The notes under the pieces were generated by a model. The model did not search any database. It saw only the letters and a list, made by a program, of their open reading frames with translations, and had not been told where the DNA came from. Shown here piece by piece: positions 61,484 through 64,000 of a stretch of 64,000 nt of DNA (position 1 is its first letter; every line of letters begins with the position of its first letter). The position numbers and the translations under genes are program-made. Source of the stretch: Trichomonas tenax (taxonomy: Eukaryota > Parabasalia > Trichomonadida > Trichomonadidae); assembly GCA_023091735.1 (NCBI GenBank), contig JALKBU010000166.1, positions 1 through 64,000 on the forward strand, given 5' to 3'.

Positions 61484-61920
61484 TTCGAAATAGCCGGAAA
61501 TATTGATGCACGAAACACCAATCAATATGTAGTCGGCCTGCCTCAGTATTTCCGGATATTCCCAAAAACTCAGATTCTTCAAGATTATAACTCAGTTAAA
61601 ATAAGAATTTTCTGCTGCTGCTCACACACAAGAGGTTGCTCTGTGTTGGAGTGATGCCACATGTTAGGGCTACAACAATATTTTTAGAATCAACCTATGA
61701 GAATATTTTGAGACATGTGTTCGTGCTGAAATCACTATATTAGCTTATCATGATAAGGTAATTCGGAATGATGGTGTAGTGGAATGATTTCGGCTCTATT
61801 TCAAAATAAAAATGGGAATATTTTGAATTTCCTGATATTTTGAAACATCGCAAAATATTGGTGCTAAAACCACTACCTATTGATTGGTGGTCATAGCATC
61901 AACATTTTCTGATGTTTCAA
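61484..61920. repeat. Hairpin array, second block, four hairpins
   Basis: Hairpins at about 61484-61567 (AAATAGCCGGAAATATTGATG with its partner), 61605-61680 (CTGCTGCTGC, weak), 61726-61795 (TGCTGAAATCACT, related to 60605-60701) and 61833-61920 (TTTTGAAACATCGCAAAATATTGGTG-like arms, 29 bases). Middle segments resemble those of the first block, for example CTGCCTGTTGATGGGTAG against CTACCTATTGATTGGTGG. Confidence 0.75.
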
Positions 61921-61999
61921 AATGTCTAACTAGAATTTGTCATGATTTAAATAAATATAGCAAAATTGGAGTGTATTTTTATTGTCATTGATATAAGCT

Positions 62000-62750
62000 G
62001 CAAATAAAGCTTGATTGACTGCTTTTTCCGTCATGAATTCATTAGGTTTTAAATTCTTCAACATAAATATCCTCATATTTCTTAGATTACATAGCAAATA
62101 AATCGGCAAATCTCAAGAATAATATCGGGCAAACTTTGAATGAATAATATATATGTTTAGAGCAAAAACATCAACACATCATTTGGAATATGTCAGATTT
62201 GATTTTACGTGTCAAAATTAAATTTCGACCATTAACTCCTTTTTATCACACTCTAAGAAGGAAAATAGAATGTACAATCTCTGTAATCAGCAATTTTTAT
62301 GCTAAAATTTGCCAAAATCTAGTTTTCGAAATGTCAATGTCTGATCTTTTCATTTACCGATAACATGATGTTTTGATCCCCTGATCATCCTCATCTCAAG
62401 AAGTGGGAGGGAAAGTCCAACGTAAGCCAGGCATAAAAACAAATATTCGAAGAAATGAACTATTAGCAAATCACAAAAACTCAACAAAATGTTACAAAAC
62501 ACAATTCATTCTAATCTCTACTAAAAATTACATATGTGTTACCTTTGCATTTTTTCTATATTACTCACAGATAAAGAGATATTGATCAAAGAATATTCAT
62601 TTTCGAAAAACAGCATTTTCTCGAAATTTACTGGATTAATCACCAATTTTTATTTGGTAAAGCAGTTGCATATATACACATCAGTTGATATCGAAAAGGT
62701 CTCGAGAAATCTAATTATATATAAAGAAAATAATCTTATGTGTTAACATA
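62000..62750. other. AT-rich stretch without a supported gene
   Basis: Open frames at 62403-62585 and 62534-62746 lack protein character. No clear repeat was recognised in this part. Confidence 0.3.
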
Positions 62751-62754
62751 AAAT

Positions 62755-62960
62755 TTGCTGCAGGTCAAACATACGTGGTTGCCTCATATTGGCACTGCAT
62801 TGTATGGTTAAGCTGCAGCAAAATCTTTTATATTTTGAAGATTTAGTTTTAAGTTAGAGTGGAAATTGCTGCACTCCGTCATCATATGGAACTACTCTAT
62901 CATGAGTCAGTTCACTAATATGGTAGGATCAAATGCAATTCAACACTTTCACATAGCCAA
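62755..62960. repeat. Further hairpins of the second array
   Basis: A hairpin at 62755-62826 pairs ATTTGCTGCAG with CTGCAGCAAAAT and has a middle resembling the 60358 and 61605 hairpins (GTTGCCTCATATTGG against GTTGCTCCATATTGG). A second, weaker one lies at about 62868-62960. Confidence 0.55.
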
Positions 62961-63119
62961 CTCGCTCTAATCAATTACATAATGAACTCTATTCCAACAG
63001 AAGTCAGGCCACACCTCAATAACAGGGACTTCTCAGAGTTGGGCACTGTAAAAAGAGTTTTTGATCTTTTTTGAATTAATTTTTAACAAAAATATGAACA
63101 TTTCTATAATAGCAATGAA

Positions 63120-63449
63120 CTAATTTGGCTTAACAAGTGCATCAGATGGAATAAATGGCTTTGTAAGTTCTTCTCGTGGAATTGTGAAATAATGTTCGAA
63201 TTGAATTTGTTTTTCTGCGCATGCAACTACTTCAGCTTCTTGAGTTTCCTCATTTGGTGCGAAAAACATCACTGTTCCGACTGTATCTTGGATTTTACCT
63301 TTGACGCGATCTTCATCTATTTTCAAATATATTTCATGCGGTGTTATAGACTCAATAGTGATATTAGAAAATCCCTTGAGTTGTGCTGGAATGATACCAA
63401 CAATGTTGACCTCAGGATCCTCTTCAACGATGACTTTTCCATCAGACAT
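63120..63449 (-). CDS. Small protein, possibly TFIIIC subunit 6-like, 109 aa
   Basis: The predicted strands include NIVGIIPAQLKGF and VKGKIQDTVGTVMFFAPNE. The latter resembles the Y.D..GT...F core of TFIIIC subunit 6 (GTF3C6/Tfc7), which helps recruit RNA polymerase III. Apart from that short core I see no confirming motif. The ATG at 63449 is preceded by AT-rich DNA. It diverges from the next gene with about 125 bases between starts. Confidence 0.45.
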   Translation of the reverse strand: MSDGKVIVEEDPEVNIVGIIPAQLKGFSNITIESITPHEIYLKIDEDRVKGKIQDTVGTVMFFAPNEETQEAEVVACAEKQIQFEHYFTIPREELTKPFIPSDALVKPN

Positions 63450-63575
63450 TTTGTAATTTTGAAAAATTTCTTAAAATTCCATTTACAGTTAGATAGTCAT
63501 ATCCAAAAAAACATGGAATGACCGATTTTGCTTAACACACTGACACTTTTCGAATGTTGGCACTTTTTGAGGTTT

Positions 63576-63809
63576 ATGTTTAAAGAAGAGGATAATGTAA
63601 CATTTGAGCCGGAATCTGCCGTAATGCCAGAAGGCGAAAAGAAAGAGGACACAAAATATAAGGGTTCCCCTGATCCTTGCCAACCTCCAACTCCACTACA
63701 AGACGTTGTTGATCTTCCAATACACTCTGCTGGCACAAAAGAGGACGCCTTGAATTTAAAGGCCACTCCAGAGATTGTTGATCTTGATTTATCAGATATG
63801 TCCAACTAA
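63576..63809 (+). CDS. Small acidic Pro-rich protein, 77 aa
   Basis: ATG at 63576 (MFKEEDNVTFEPESAV); the frame extends 16 codons upstream. The sequence is acidic and disordered, with PDPCQPPTPLQ and EIVDLDLSDM. No family is recognised. It may be a real short protein, because the composition differs from spurious AT-rich frames. Confidence 0.4.
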   Translation: MFKEEDNVTFEPESAVMPEGEKKEDTKYKGSPDPCQPPTPLQDVVDLPIHSAGTKEDALNLKATPEIVDLDLSDMSN

Positions 63810-64000
63810 GCAATGTAAATCAATCGATCGAATTACACTGTTATATATGATTCCAAAAGGAATTAATGCCGTTGTACGAAATAGAAGAGAAAACAACTTA
63901 GAAAATTTAATCGATTTATGTGCAAAGTTTAACGCTAGAACTAAGAGACTATGTCATAGCGTGTAATTTTAAAAATACAATGAACTAGATAGTAAAATTC

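Noticed and set aside
62403..62746. Two overlapping plus-strand open frames of 60-70 codons
   Set aside because: Composition is that of random AT-rich DNA with no domain or conserved pattern.

Overview
The window looks like nuclear DNA from a trichomonad (parabasalid) protist. It is AT-rich, its genes are uninterrupted, and intergenic spacers are short where genes are dense. It carries a secreted BspA-type leucine-rich-repeat protein, decayed BspA and ankyrin-repeat genes, very long coiled-coil or helical proteins of no recognised family, and ordinary eukaryotic proteins (kinesin-9, BRE1-like, ZNF598/Hel2-like, VPS9, bromodomain, karyopherin). I cannot fix the species. Promoters do not look uniformly like the Trichomonas vaginalis initiator, so Tritrichomonas or a relative is possible. 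All family calls come from reading motifs; no search was run.

Layout. 1-6125 has no convincing gene. It holds two direct copies (277-835, 2986-3545) and one inverted, diverged copy (3846-4392) of a roughly 550 bp module made of five consecutive imperfect stem-loops, then two strong single hairpins (5341-5457, 5485-5568). 6126-10427 has a coiled-coil gene and a convergent ER-type TPR/J-domain co-chaperone. 11963-13743 has a radical SAM/SPASM enzyme gene with unusual codon use, flanked by an 87-base-arm hairpin and a small inverted-repeat element. 13870-15264 is a VPS9-domain gene. 15614-17038 is a 1.4 kb element bounded by TTAA. 17166-28933 is gene-dense: a LisH-like small protein, a 1422-residue protein, a ZNF598/Hel2-like ligase, a Sec23-like protein with a membrane anchor, a TKL-like kinase and a PDI-like thioredoxin protein. 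28934-32142 is mostly non-coding with one frameshifted gene. 32143-39987 has a BRE1-like RING protein, a small membrane protein, a kinesin-9, a BspA pseudogene and an EF-hand-like protein. 40031-43857 has inverted-repeat elements and an ankyrin pseudogene. 43904-47413 is an intact BspA-like gene. 47875-50241 has a hairpin cluster and a broken gene of uncertain family. 50391-60100 has a karyopherin, three smaller genes including a bromodomain protein, and a 1320-residue protein whose start lacks ATG. 60241-62960 is a second dense hairpin field, probably enclosing a broken Rho/Rac-like GTPase gene. 63120-63809 has two small divergent genes.

How the genes relate. There are no operons. The intact genes fall into eukaryotic housekeeping themes: ER folding and secretion (J protein, PDI-like, Sec23-like), endosomal Rab activation (VPS9), translation quality control (ZNF598/Hel2-like), chromatin (BRE1-like, bromodomain), nuclear transport (karyopherin), cytoskeleton (kinesin-9) and signalling (kinase). 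Surface-type families occur as one intact gene beside decaying copies. The most unusual content is the repeated multi-hairpin modules: arms change sequence between copies yet stay complementary within a copy in the clearest case.
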